A stretch of DNA of 64,000 nt from the NCBI GenBank assembly GCA_030248215.1, contig JASANG010002125.1, positions 353,501 through 417,500 on the forward strand, read 5' to 3'. Source of the DNA: Enoplolaimus lenunculus (taxonomy: Eukaryota > Nematoda > Enoplea > Enoplida > Thoracostomopsidae). Of this stretch, positions 12,398-24,591 are shown piece by piece. Position numbers and translations under genes: made by a program. Position 1 is the stretch's first letter, and every line of letters starts with the position of its first letter. The notes beneath the pieces were generated by a model that saw only the letters and a program-made list of their open reading frames with translations, searched no databases and had not been told where the DNA came from.

Positions 12398-13630
12398 TAC
12401 GCTGTCAAGCTAAAACGGGGAATTATTTTTTGACAGTAAAATTGATCAAGCGGCTCTTGAATGTGTAACGGGTAACCGCTGAGATCGTAGACACGTGCGC
12501 AGCTATAGCGGTTTCAGGGTCTACAAGCCTCTCTTTGAAATTCTCGTCGAGGGTATGCGGATTCCTTTTAAATTTGAAACACAAAAACCAACTTCAAAAA
12601 ATTTAATGAACAAAACCCACATTTTCAAAATCTCGGCTGCGCCCATTATTGTTAATTATATATAAAACAAACCAGTGATTAGAAAGGTTAAAGCATACAG
12701 GGTACGGCCTGGATTCCAACAAATGCCGGTGTATTATAATCTAATATCCGGCCGGAGCCGGATAGTTAATTCAAATCTAACACTAGATGGCGTTCAAATA
12801 TCAGAACGTAAGTAGCAAAAAATCTTTAATTCCTTGGCCTAAGGTATTTAAAGGCTTTACATAACAAAGTTTAACATTTCACGCCAATAAATTTTTAACA
12901 CCTGAACAACGACTCTATTTCACTATTCTTTGTTTTTGTAGCGTTGCGTTTAGTTGGAATAATTGTTTGGCCCATGTTGGGTTGATGAGCATCCAGTTTT
13001 CCGTAGGTAAGTATATATCGCAAACTAGAAGTGGCTATGATTAATGCTATTATTGTTTATGCCTTAAGCTTAGTTATAGATTTATTTTTACGTTGAAGTT
13101 TAGGATTAAACTGCAAATTTTAGTGAGTTGATTTAAACTGAGAATGAGTTGAATCACTCAGTCGGAGTAAGGACAATCAGAACTCAAGTTTTTGAGTTGA
13201 TTCAATTCATTCTGAGCTAAGTAACCAACCAACTCATTCAGAGTCAGCTCAACTCAGACTGAGAATCCACTCAACTGAGAGTAGAGTTAATGTTTACTGA
13301 TATTAATTCAGAAATAACCAGCTCGCTAACTGAATTGATTAATCAATTCATTGGAATTTACAGTGTAGTGTTCGGAACACGAATATGTTGAGATATATTA
13401 CGGTTATGCTCTTAACAAAACACTGGTCATCGGAGCTGTATATCCGGTTGCACCCTATATATACCCTAAGAAGCTCATCACAAGGCTGAAAATATAGCAA
13501 TTCTACTGTTAAATACGTTAACACAGCAGACAGTTCAAAATTAAAAAATTTCACATTCTTCTATGCATGGCGTCTGTTTTACACCATCAAAGACGTAGGC
13601 AAGATTTCATTTCGGAACCGTATAACAACC
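12398..13630. other. Unassigned sequence with a GAGTTGA-rich stretch
   Basis: 13120-13300 has many ACTCA/TGAGT units in both senses (AACTCAGACTGAGAATCCAC), prone to hairpins. 12705-12780 has a CCGGCCGGAGCCGG pocket like the CTCCGG MITEs. No gene. Confidence 0.5.
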
Positions 13631-13632
13631 TA

Positions 13633-14077
13633 CTGTAGTGACCCGAATAAGAGGGGGAACTAATATTTATTTGGCCTCTCCATAGGGTTCCCCCCTTGTT
13701 ATTCGGTTACGGACTGTTATTTATTTTTAACCCACGCTCCGCCGCCATTCGTTACTGATATATATCCGGTACTGCAATTATCCGTTGAATTAAACGTTGA
13801 TTTGTCTTGTGTCAGCAGCTTGAGCGATAATACAAGGTTATACTTAGGAATGTAAGTACTTTCAAAATTTAAGTACGCTTTAAAGTTTCGAACTCAAATT
13901 AATTGGTCCTGGAATCATTTATGCGCTACAATTACGGTTAATTGACGTTTATGGACTCTAATTATGGTTTAGGGACTCTATCCGCTAACGGACTCTTATT
14001 AAGGATACGGACTCCTATTGATTCGAACCCAAAATGGAGACCCCGCTTTTGCCCCCGTTTTATTCGGGTCAATACAG
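13633..14077. mobile_element. TA-flanked MITE, CTGTAGTGACCCG family (full copy)
   Basis: CTGTAGTGACCCGAATAAGA to TTATTCGGGTCAATACAG, with TA on both sides. The right half has a run of spaced GGACTC motifs (GGACTCTAATT, GGACTCTTATT, GGACTCCTATT). No coding capacity. Confidence 0.8.
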
Positions 14078-14079
14078 TA

Positions 14080-15250
14080 ACGGAGTATTGTGAAGCCTCT
14101 AAACGTGCCTTTTTTGTACGTCTCCGGATATTTCGGAGAAGTCTATATATTTCACCCTATCCACCATTATACGCTCTTGAACAATTTGTTGATTTCCCCT
14201 AAAGTTTACTGCATTTCCTGTTCCGAGCAAACGTGACTTTAAAACTCACACGTGTTTCTTTGTTTTTTAGTCGAATCAGACTATAAATTTGAAAAAAACG
14301 GCCAAATTTTACGTGTTAAATTCAATCGATTTATACGCCATAATTACACTAATCTATCGTGGTTAGTGGTCTAGGTTTTGAAAATTTTTTCGCTTGTGTT
14401 ACAACACTACGTATACTTTCAAATATTTTCCTCAAAATAGACCACGCTTGGCACCGTTCTATACGGGGCTGAATGTTGTTATAGGTGATTTCCTGCAACC
14501 ATTTGTTAAAAATGTCGATTTGTCAACACCGGTTAACTTAGTCTTTTTAGCGATACATCAAAAAAAACATACTCTTAAATTTTGAGGCTAATTATTTTTA
14601 CTCAAATTTAAGAGTAATTTTAATTTTAATACTTTGTAAATATATGCGTACGGATAAAACACAACAATCACTCACAAGAAGCGGGGTACTATAGCTTGTT
14701 GTGTTTCAATTATTGCCAGTGGTTCATATAAGGTAAGCGATTGAGGCTATATATTTCATCCAGAATTTTTTGGAAAGACACAAAAGAGGATTTTTAGGGT
14801 GGCGGTATGCTTTTGATGACGTCCGGCGCTTCCGTCATCGTCCGGGGCCGTTTGTCATCGTACTTCACCGTGAGGTATCGTACGTCGTGCGGTATCGTAC
14901 GTGAATTACTTTACGATACCGTATGGTAATGGACGGCGCTGTACGACATGTACAGTGCCACCGTAAACAGTGTCCAGGAAACGCACTTAACCATTTGGGG
15001 AGAACAGAAATTTCTTTAAAATAACTCTTTTACCCTTTCGAAAACAAATGCTTTTCCCACACCGCTGAATGTTACTTTAAAAATTTTAAAATCATTTTGT
15101 CTCAAAGTTTCGATTTAATTTCTGGAGTTATATATTTATCGATAACAAGCAATAAAATTGCAGTTTAAAATTTCCTATATAAATCAGCTTAAAAACGTTT
15201 TTCAGTTTATTAAGTATTTGACATCAGCTAAAATAATAGGTCATAAAACA
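14080..15250. other. Unassigned sequence around the GC-rich block
   Basis: A short hairpin CTCTTAAATTTTGAG..CTCAAATTTAAGAG lies at about 14570-14625. No gene recognised. Confidence 0.5.
14799..14970. repeat. GC-rich hairpin-prone block
   Basis: GGTGGCGGTATG near the left and CAGTGCCACCG near the right are partial inverses. Between them GGTATCGTACG occurs twice, ACGATACCGTA once in the other sense, and GTCATCGT three times in similar form. Much richer in C and G than its surroundings. Possible MITE. Confidence 0.45.
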
Positions 15251-15253
15251 ATC

Positions 15254-15432
15254 GGCCCATGTATAGAACAAGGCCGGAACAGTAGTATAAGCATATTCCT
15301 AAGCCTAAGCCTATTTCTAAGCCTAAGCCTAAGCCCAAACCTAAGCCTAAGCAAAAAAGTTAGTCAAAAGCTTAATCTGATTCGATTACAGCCTCGCCGA
15401 AAAGCGATCCGGCCCTGTTCTATACATGGGCC
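15254..15432 (-). mobile_element. TTAGGC-core MITE with 8-bp target duplication
   Basis: Ends GGCCCATGTATAGAACAAGG and CTATACATGGGCC frame a core of CCTAAG repeats (TTAGGC on the other strand). The flanks AAACAATC and AAACATTC match at seven of eight bases, a target-site duplication. Confidence 0.8.
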
Positions 15433-17520
15433 AAACATTCTATTCTCGGTCGCTTTACGAGAAATTGATAGTCATGCTGATCATGTGACACAAGCCAAAT
15501 GACATAGTAGCGAACCTTTGCTTAGAGACAAACTAAACTCAAAATTAACACCATTTTGTTGAGTTTAAAATGCATAATTTTTGATTTCATCGTTTATTTT
15601 ATATAACATATAAAATGTCAATATGTATAATACATAGCGAAATTTGCAAGACAGATTTAGTAAAATCCGCCTTGAAAAGCTTAGAAAACGCAATAGATTC
15701 ATCGATAAGAGAAAATGATATTTTCACAAAAATACAATACGACCTCAAATTTAAGAACCCTACTGACGAAATATTTTTTGGTACGTGAAACTATTTCTTA
15801 AGCTAAAATTAACAAATTGTAGGTTTAAAATGCAGCAAACAAACGCTGGCATATCTAACGAGGCCATTCAAGCCAAAGTCCACAATCAGGGATCAGATAT
15901 ACCCCACCGAAGTGACTCAAAGTCATGATTTTTGTGTTAAGATTCTGGCAATAATAATATTGCGGTTGACTTCTTTCTCGTGCAGTTTTTTTAATATTAA
16001 AATCTAATTTTTATACACAATCATGGTTACCAACCCTACCAAAACACAGTCCAAGGATAAGCTGAGTAAAAAATTGATTTTTAAAATTTTGGCTTTTGAC
16101 GCCCCAAAAATGTTTCGTGTTTGTTTCTTTTGCTGGATAAAAATAAATCTTACAGATGTTAAACTATAAATTTTATTTATTTTTAATTCAAATTTAGGCG
16201 TTGAATGATCAGAGGAGGTCAAGAGAAAATGAAATATGCAAAAAATCGAGCTATTTTTGGGCAAACACCGGCTGGGAGAATAACGAAAAACACCCGCATT
16301 TTGACCATAATTACGGCCTTACGTTACACACAATTACGTTTACGCAACAGCAACAAAACAATTACACCGAATTTTGCCACTCGTTTACACCAGGCACATA
16401 TTTAAAGTGCAACTTTATACTTCCTAAGATATAAAATTTAAGCCAAAAACCAGCTCAATAGTATACCGGAAAGATATTGAGAGTATAATATACATATTTA
16501 GTAATTATACAACGTACTCAAATTATGGGACATTTTTCTAAACGATATTATAGAAAGTGTAATTTGCACAAAAAAGATTTGTCAAATATTTGAATCGCCT
16601 CTTTCCACAGTCGATTTAGGTAATTTTCAAAAATCATTACTTCAAAGTCAGATTAAATGACGAAAGTAACGCGTTTTGTAGACCAATTACGACTCGTAAA
16701 ACAGCCAAATTTTAAGGAAAGTCATTAATAATCTTTGTGCGAACCTTTATCGCTGTCAAGCTCGCCACTATGAGGGCCGAAGCGAGAGGTCACCGTTCAA
16801 CCTACGGACATTTTTGCTCCACCCTCAACCTGTGTTGAAACTTTTGAAACATTAAAAAATTTTATATTAAAATTTTTTTATTTTTCTTAAAATGTTCTTC
16901 TGATCTCTACTTATCATTCTATCTTTCAAAGCTGATACGTGTATACAGCGTCAAACTGACACAATGTAATTAGTTGAAAATTTGACAAAAATGATTTTTG
17001 AACGGAAGCAAAATGCAATATCACAATCAGAGATTTACTAGTAACAAAAGTGTTTCTTTATTGATTTATTGCTTCAATGCTTCTTAAGCCTTTCATTTTA
17101 GCCTACAGATTTATATTGTTCTTGTTGTAATATCTAGTTGAACTTAACCACCATTATAGCGAGAGTAAAGGAATAACATTTAAAACGCGATTAGCAAATT
17201 TGCAAACCTTGCAAAAGTAACTTGAATTTCAACAACATATTTTGAAACATTTGGCTTCCTATCCGTTAAAATTTACGAGCCTGTGCGAGAAAATGGGCAC
17301 AGTTGAAAACGTTCGGCCATTAAACAACAACTTAGAGATTGCTAGTTTTGAAGCAAGAACGTATATAAATGCTATTGAAAATCAATTAGGAATCTAATTA
17401 TGCGTTTAGGGATAATTTGTTGTTGCTATAAAAACAAGGCTGCAAACTACTGGATGACTGCAGTTATATAAACGCTGTGCATAACTAAAAGCAGTTGTAC
17501 AATTAAAACTGCAATTTATG

Positions 17521-17660
17521 GTATATATATGTGAGCATATATATTATATATGTGTGCATATATATTATACATATATGAGTGCATATATATTAAATATATA
17601 CATGTGCATATATATATTAATATATATATTTATATATATGTATATATACCTATATATAGT
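17521..17660. repeat. Compound TA microsatellite with a 30-33 bp higher-order unit
   Basis: GTGAGCATATATATTATATAT, GTGTGCATATATATTATACAT and GAGTGCATATATATTAAATAT follow in tandem, then a plain TATA run. Confidence 0.75.
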
Positions 17661-19728
17661 TGCACGCAGGTGGCTTTCTCAAGTTTAAGGTTAACACCAA
17701 CTATGTCTTCAGGCCCATAGTCAGATTGGCTAAAGATTTGACCTCCCATAGAAACGTTTAAGCCCAACTTGTAGGTCTTTGAATATATTCGCGCAAAACA
17801 ATTTTACTTTAACGCGATATGAATCAACAATGGTATAAAGTTAAAGCCAGCTACACTGTTTGGTTTGAATCAAAACTTTGTCACTAATGGCGTCAAGTCG
17901 TCCTGGATTCAACAAAGTTTGTAGAAAAGTTTGCGATTGTATCTGTGTATTTTGATCGGAAGTCCAATCGTTGCATATATAGCAAATTAACGTTTATGTC
18001 CGATGCTCGCTGAGTTTTGAACGCGAAAATGTTAATGGTTTGTAAACTTTGGTCAACAAAGGTCTAATTACCGGCAAAATACCGTAAGACCACACATCCT
18101 AGGTTTAGTGTTCCGGTCCATTAAAGATCTCTGAGGCAAACGTAAAACCATCAACGCGATCAGTGTTGATTGTGTTTTAAACAGGGCTTGACTCGGTATG
18201 AATTCACAGATTTATAACAGAACACCAGCGATATATAAGCATTATTGCGTAAACAGCTTGCATCAAGCTGAGCGTTTGAGAAACTAAACGCAATTTTAGT
18301 GCTAAATTGTAATTCGAAATTTTGGTTGAGATCCAAAACTTGCAGGCAAGTCCTAAGTGGGACCTTTCTAGCCGCCATGGCTTATGATGTATTAACGTTC
18401 TAACTTCGAGGCCAATAGAATAAACATAAAATTTGAAAATGTGTTCAAATTACATGAATTACAGGTGATTTAAAGGGTACAAATAAGGTTGTTAGCCAGG
18501 ATTTTACTTTGAGAATGTATAACCATTTATAACTCTTCTTGCATGCGAGCGTAACAGGAACGAAAAACTGTACCTACACAGGTTCTGCCCTTATAACTGC
18601 ATTTTTTACGAGTGTTACCAGCAATTTCGACGGATATATCCCCCTATTGACCCTTTTGTACGCGCCTGGTACAAAAATATATTGAAAGTACTCGCAATAG
18701 AAAACCTTAAAACATTTCGTGGTAACCCGTTAGTTACTTTTGAAATCAAAACGGACATCCGGTTAGTTTTTTCGCGGTCAGATGACACGTGAACGTAGTA
18801 GCTAAGTAATTATTATCAAATATAATATAAAAATGATTTAAAAAATTTTACGACTCATGCAATCGCTTTTTTCGGGTTCTAAATACGCAATCGGATATAT
18901 TTACGCTAAACAATACCTAATATCTACGGCTACCGCCGTTTTAAACGACTTACAACGATTAACTCAAGCATAGATCATTAATAACTTTTGAATAGTCCAT
19001 GGTTTAGCTTTGTTTTAAGCTCTGGTTTGTGTGTGTCTTTTGTGTATATCTTAAATTTTTTGACCTCCAAAAAATAAAGACTTAATTGCTGCGGCAGTAA
19101 AAATTGCAGTTTAAATGCTTAACAACGTGACAGAATTTGTAAATTACGATTGGCTTTGGGTTAAAACTCACCTTAAAGCTGATCGTTGTTTGGTTTCCTG
19201 GTTTACTTTATGGTCTGTTCTAGCATTCAAAAAACAGGTTTTGAGCTTCGCATTGGTTTAGTTATGTTGACAAAATTATAAAGTATACCAATTTTAAATC
19301 TATGCTTAGATACAGATTAAACTACTGCAGAGCGTTCGTTATACAGCCGCTGTACTCTACTCGATCCATTTTCAGGGCTTGGTTTCCCTTCATAGAGAGC
19401 ACTGTAGACAGAATATATATCCATGCTGGAAACCTTAAAGGGACAACATAAAGTACTTTTAACAGGTTTAGAATTACAATATTGATCGGAACAGTCAATT
19501 AAGTGTTGTTTTGCATAGTGGCTTACGTTTTAACCAGGGCATCTTTTAGCATGTTTTGTCACTAAGACTATTTGGTAGTATTTTAGCCGCCTAAATTTCA
19601 TAAAATCGTAGTTGTCTGCAATCGCCATATGTAAGACATTTTTTTGTTCCTCAAAATCATATGACAATCGGCATGTATGTTTATCAGCGAATATCATATT
19701 CTCATGGGATAATCGAGCTTTGATGACC

Positions 19729-19815
19729 CAATATGAGAGCCTGAATTTTAACGTTGACGTCGAATCAACATGAGACGAATTGTGACCCGTCGGCATCGGT
19801 TATAACACCTGCATC
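19729..19815. repeat. Dispersed repeat shared with 31.83 kb
   Basis: ATATGAGAGCCTGAATTTTA, ACGTTGACGTCGAATCAAC and TGTGACCCGTCGGC recur at 31826-31912 in the same order with changes. Confidence 0.45.
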
Positions 19816-20698
19816 CCTCAAGATACTATACTCACTCAAACTGAAAACCTGGCTACCACCCTGTCCTTTTAACTCGAATAGCTGAATGAAAGTCCATACA
19901 ATTACTCATGTTTAACCAAGAACACCTGGTTTAAAAATAGTACTTAAGAAATTGAAATTTTTAAAATTATATTTTTCAGGTTATATGTTTCAAGAAAAAC
20001 GAACTTTGGCAATTATTTGTTATATATTCGCTAAACCAGAAATGAAAATACAAAATTTTTTAAATCAGACTAGAATTGCCAAAATTAAGTTACTTCGATA
20101 TACAATTGTTTGATTTGCTGTATCAGTTTGAGTAAGCTCTTTTGCACGGAAATTAACGTAAGTCATACTTGAATTGGCTTAAAATTGACAACTGCGTGGG
20201 CTACAAAAGAAGCAATAATCATGGTCAAAATGAAATTTCCGTAGCTCGTGCTTTACGTCTGCTGTCTTGATATGTAGCTTTTAATACCTTGATGTTGATA
20301 TTGAATAAATTGAAACCAAAAAACTTTAGGGAAATGTTTTCTTAATTGTTTAAAGATGTTGAGCAAAGCTCAGAAAGCTAAAACATTTTAAGTATATATT
20401 AAACACAACGTCTCAAAATAGGAAAACTATTAATTTACCTGCTGAAAAAACACCGCCAAGTTATATATGCTTGTTTCTTGGTAAAATATTAATCGTATAC
20501 ACCATATAAAGCAATTAATATTCTCGAACTCAAACCTGAAATCGAAAGTTTTGCGCAATAAAATAAATTTCATGAAAACAAATACATTTATTTTCAGTGT
20601 TGTCCATTGAACCGTAAAATTAAAATGGCCATAGCGGAACGAAGAATTTAAATTTTAAAAATTGCAAATTTAAGATATTATCTGAATAATTGGTAATA

Positions 20699-21320
20699 AC
20701 AAGAGTGCATGATGCATGCTAACAAGAGTATGCAACTGAGTACATTCTCTATAGAAAAGACCGTACCCAGCGTGCGTTGAATTTTTGGCCTACCCCCCTT
20801 TTAATTATAGGAGGGTACAACCTGTACGAACCATGGTACTTTATGTATCCGGCATCAAAAATGATCCGCTTATTGTTTAATTTAGGGTTATTGTGTGTGA
20901 CAGCGACCCCCTAAGTAATGGTGGTAGGACAAAAAACGCAACGCCAGGTGGGCCCATTTTGTACCATGCGGAACCCAAAGAGTCGAACACTCTTGTATCA
21001 TGCACTCTTGCTAATAACAACAGTGGATGATGACAAGAGTGTGCGACAGGGAACATTCTGCGTACAAAACACCGTACAGCACAGGTTGCGTTTTCGGCCG
21101 ACCCCCTTATTTAGGTGGTACACTACATTATTATTTTCAATCTTATCTAAAGTTGCTCAGATTGTATTCTTTAAGTATATTACTGTGTGGTTCCAGTGTT
21201 GACTTTTCCTTTTAGTAAGGGAATCATGCAAAAATACAACGAACGCTAATACATTTTGTAGGTACCACGCAGAACCTCAGCAGTGCACACTCAGGTCTAA
21301 GAGTGATAGTCCACTCTTGG
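20699..21320. repeat. Fold-back repeat, ACAAGAGTGTGC family, copy 1
   Basis: ACAAGAGTATGCAACTGAGTACATTCT, then ACAAGAGTGTGCGACAGGG, with TTTTTGGCCTACCCCCC and GGCCGACCCCC blocks in both senses. Matches 57.7-58.15 kb. Confidence 0.55.
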
Positions 21321-21533
21321 TGACAGGCATGGATTAGATTAGAAGCCTTGTGAAAATTTTAATAGCATTTTGAAACAATTAATCAGGTGTATGGCATTGG
21401 GAAACACACTCCGAAGTTGCCAGTTTTGGAACGTCAATGGGGTTGTATGTACACCTCTAAAACTGTGGTCCATGCATGGATCAGGGTGGACCGGTTTGTG
21501 GAGCTGTAATACAGTATAGCGTAAGCTTCAAAT

Positions 21534-21678
21534 AGGCTCGTAGTCAGGTCACTTTGCTTAGGGGGGGGGGTGAAAAACGTGGCATACAAGGGATTTTGTT
21601 GTCATACAAGCAAGGTTGAAAATTTATTAGGGGCCAAATTCTTTCCAGAGGAGCTAAGCCCACCTGGCCCCCCTTGGC
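21534..21678. mobile_element. GGTAGCCAGCTCACC-family MITE
   Basis: GGCTCGTAGTCAGGTCACTTTGC, a poly-G run, CAAGGTTGAAAATTTATTAGG and CCCCCCTTGGCTGTTGGACC match the family order. Confidence 0.55.
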
Positions 21679-21679
21679 T

Positions 21680-21785
21680 GTTGGACCGGCTTCAGACTAC
21701 TTTTTTGCTTATGCTTAGGTTCAGAATTAGGGCTTATTGAATTTGCTTATACCACTGTTGCGGCTCTGCTCTATACACTTGGCGA
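21680..21785 (+). mobile_element. Fragment of a TTAGGC-core MITE
   Basis: CAGACTACTTTTTTGCTTATGCTTAGG and CTGCTCTATACACTTGGC match the interior and right end of the family. The left end is missing, with a GGTAGCC-type element abutting it. Confidence 0.45.
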
Positions 21786-22399
21786 AAGCGTCAAAATATT
21801 TCAGAACAATGTCCGTCCGCCCGTGCTTTTAAACGTCGGTCAAGAAATTTTACGCATATTTACACATTTTCAAGCCCATTAACACAATATGTATCTATTG
21901 ACACGTGTTGCAATGGGTAGGCGACCGACGGTGCCGGAAATCAATTTTGATGACATAGCTAATAGACGCGCGCGTGGTTTCTAGAAATCGGTAGCTATTT
22001 GCTAATTTCTATTTTGCAAACAATTAACGTACACTTCAACGCAGGAAACGTGAATTAACTGGTTTACAATTAAGTTTACGCTGCTTTTTGGTTAATTGCC
22101 CGACGGATGTATATATATATTTACAGTACAACCTGGGAATGTCTGGTGACGTAACAATTGAGTCTAAACCAAGCAAACACCATCGCACTAAGTTTAAAAT
22201 GATAAAAGTTTCGCTAAGCTGATAAGTGAAACAATTTCAAAAGGCCTTATTCCAATATTTTCGCCCTGATTTTGATTAGAGGCAGGGTTTTTTCCGCACG
22301 AACCTAACGCAAGGGATGACGCTTTTAGGAATGGATGGAAATGTAAGCCAAAAAGTAAACTGTTGTTCATAAATGTTGTATGAAGACATTATTGGTTCA

Positions 22400-22450
22400 C
22401 TGTAATGACCCGAATAAGAGCAGGGAGACTAATATAAATATTTATTTCGT
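22400..22450. mobile_element. Truncated CTGTAGTGACCCG-family end
   Basis: CTGTAATGACCCGAATAAGA and AGACTAATATAAATATTTAT match the left end of the family. The rest is absent. It lies directly before the candidate exon at 22456. Confidence 0.55.
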
Positions 22451-22455
22451 ACTTT

Positions 22456-22682
22456 TACAAGATACTCGTAGGTTTAAAAACCGTTTGCGGCAAATGTTCT
22501 GCGAATGCTTGAAACCTATAATCTACTGCTGTTACCTAAAACAAAACAGCTGCAAAGATACCGCGCTGGATCTGCAACGACTTTGTGAAAGATGGTACGG
22601 GATTTCGTCATACCTAAATTTTCAGGATTATAAATTTAAGAAAAAAAAAGTCTGGAATTCAAGACTGACATTCAAATTCTAA
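22456..22682 (+). CDS. Candidate terminal exon with a GPCR helix-8-like start
   Basis: After the acceptor-like sequence TTTTACAAG an open frame of about 75 codons begins DTRRFKNRLRQMFCEC, which looks like the amphipathic helix 8 plus palmitoylated cysteines that follow transmembrane segment 7 in rhodopsin-type receptors. KPIIYCCYLKQNSC follows, then an unremarkable tail ending in a stop. No transmembrane exons were seen upstream in the window. A truncated CTGTAGTGACCCG-family MITE ends just before the acceptor. It could be a stranded gene fragment, a distant terminal exon, or chance. Confidence 0.2.
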
Positions 22683-23010
22683 AAATGTTATAGAACTTTT
22701 AGTCATTTGTGAAACACTTTCAATCACAAGCTAGACTCTGTTTCTTGAAAATTACAATTTTATCTGTTGATTTCTGTGATTATACTCCTGAAATTACTGC
22801 CTCGAATGTAGAACACCGGCTCACCGAGAGGAAATACGGCTCCCAATCCGTATTTATTTCGGCCAGTTAAAGTCAATGCTATATTGAGTCATCGTTAACG
22901 TTTGCCAATTTTATCGTAAGAATACAATATTTGAGTTGGTTTTGTCAGTTCCAGTCCCCACCAATGGAAGTTTATCAGTTACCGCACTGTTTGAAAGTAA
23001 CTCTCTGAAT

Positions 23011-23198
23011 GGCCCATGTAAAGATCAGGGGCGAAACGTTTTTCTGTGGGACTAGAAAAGTGTAAGCTTTGGACTATTTTTTACTTGGCTTAGCCTTAGG
23101 CTTAGGCTTCGAAATATACTCATTCTTACGCTTAGGCTTAGGCTTAGGCTTAGGAACACGCTTATAATACTGTTCCGCCCCTTGCCTTTACATTAACC
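23011..23198 (+). mobile_element. TTAGGC-core MITE with perfect 8-bp duplication
   Basis: Left end GGCCCATGTAAAGATCAGGG, right end CCTTTACATTAAC, core with several GGCTTAGGCTTAGG units. CTCTGAAT occurs directly on both sides (23003-23010 and 23199-23206). The 8-bp duplication suggests mobilisation by a hAT-like transposase. Confidence 0.85.
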
Positions 23199-23833
23199 CT
23201 CTGAATGATGCGCTTCTCGCTCTAAACTGAAAACATACCAGCAGCGATCAATTTCTAAACTGAACATTAAATCAACTATGGTGCCAAAATATCACAAAGT
23301 TTGACGCTAAATTATGTTAAATTACAAAATCTACAATCATACCACAACACTCTGCCGCAAACATCTTCATTAACTCAAAATCAAAAGTTTTGTTGACAAA
23401 CTTATGATGTCTCCTCTTCAGTCGTCTCTTATCGCCTTCGCTGCTCGCGTTTTCCCAAATGACTCTCAGTTGGCTACTCATGTTGCAAAGTTGATTTGGT
23501 GCTAAAGTTTAGACGTTATCCCAAACGATATGTAAGCAGCATGCGCTGGCAGATCGACGTGGGGTCACGTAGGACTACGCCCCCAAGTGCAACCAAAACC
23601 ATTATTTTCGATGAACATTTAGTACTGAATTTAGTGCTGGCTTTTTGGCTCGATAGCTGTTTTTTTCGCTACTATCCAATAGCCGCCCCATGTCAGAAAT
23701 CGTAAAATTCGCTAGAGGAGATACTAAAAATTTTCATGTTTCTGAAATACATCAGCGAAAGTTAGAATTTTGGTCTTGTAGTGACCTCAACAGTTGCTGT
23801 CGAGCTGGTGCACATATGAGTTTAACGCTTACC

Positions 23834-23834
<1 letters not shown>

Positions 23835-23907
<73 letters not shown>

Positions 23908-23920
23908 TATACATATATAT
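23835..23920. repeat. (TA)n microsatellite
   Basis: Uninterrupted TA for about 65 bases, then TAAATATATACATATATATA up to the adjoining MITE. Confidence 0.9.
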
Positions 23921-24140
23921 ACTGCAAAAAATGGTGAGTCAAATTGACTCTCTCCGAAATACGCTTTTACGGACTACACAAACTGAGTCAAAATTCGACT
24001 CCGCCAGAGTCAAATTCGACTATTAACTGAGTCGCTCGATGAGTCGTTTTGACTCTGGCGGAGTCGTATTTGAATCAGTTTGTGTAATCCGGAAAAGCCT
24101 ATTTCAGAGAGCGTCAACTTGATTCACCATTTTTTGCAGT
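23921..24140. mobile_element. Palindromic TGAGTCA-rich MITE, copy 1
   Basis: ACTGCAAAAAATGGTGAGTC and its inverse CACCATTTTTTGCAGT form the ends, and the whole 220 bp folds back. It carries many TGAGTCA/GACTC units, which are AP-1-like. It inserted at the edge of a TA microsatellite. Confidence 0.8.
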
Positions 24141-24591
24141 GTATATATCTGTTGCTAAATGAAATTTTTTCAGTTGCGCTTTAGCCAAATATTGTCCATA
24201 TTGGGCATATGCAAACTTTGATTTAAGTTGTTCATAAACTGTATCCGAAGTTTGTATCTTGAGGTTGAATATTTAAAGTGTTAAGTTTCGAGGACAATAT
24301 AACAACTTTAAACATTAACAAGTCGTAGCTAGTAGCTTAAGCTGTTTATTCAACAAGTATATATACAATATAAATTGTTGACATTCAGAAGACCGGAAGG
24401 CTTAATTTGAGTCAGCTTTGAATTCCAATTGTAGATTCAATATTTTAGCGATTATAGCAGTTAAAGTTGGAAATTTTATTAAAACTGTATTAATCTTTAA
24501 AATTTTTGAGAAAAGAACATTCGTAAATATTAACGTTCAGAATGTAGAATAGTGAAAGTTTATGTTGTATGGCGAGTGTTTGTTCCGATAG

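Larger units (their letters stand above)
15435..20695. other. Long gene-free stretch
   Basis: Contains the 17.5 kb microsatellite and the 19.73 kb repeat. No frame looks protein-coding; several genomic GT and AG pairs are present by chance. TAGCCGCCAT at 18370 also occurs near 44430, again in an unknown repeat. Confidence 0.5.

Noticed and set aside
23060-23160. TTAGGC arrays as true or healed telomeres
   Set aside because: The arrays are short, inside elements with defined ends and target duplications, and occur in both orientations.
23690-23947. Frame coding poly-Tyr-Ile
   Set aside because: Translation of the TA microsatellite.
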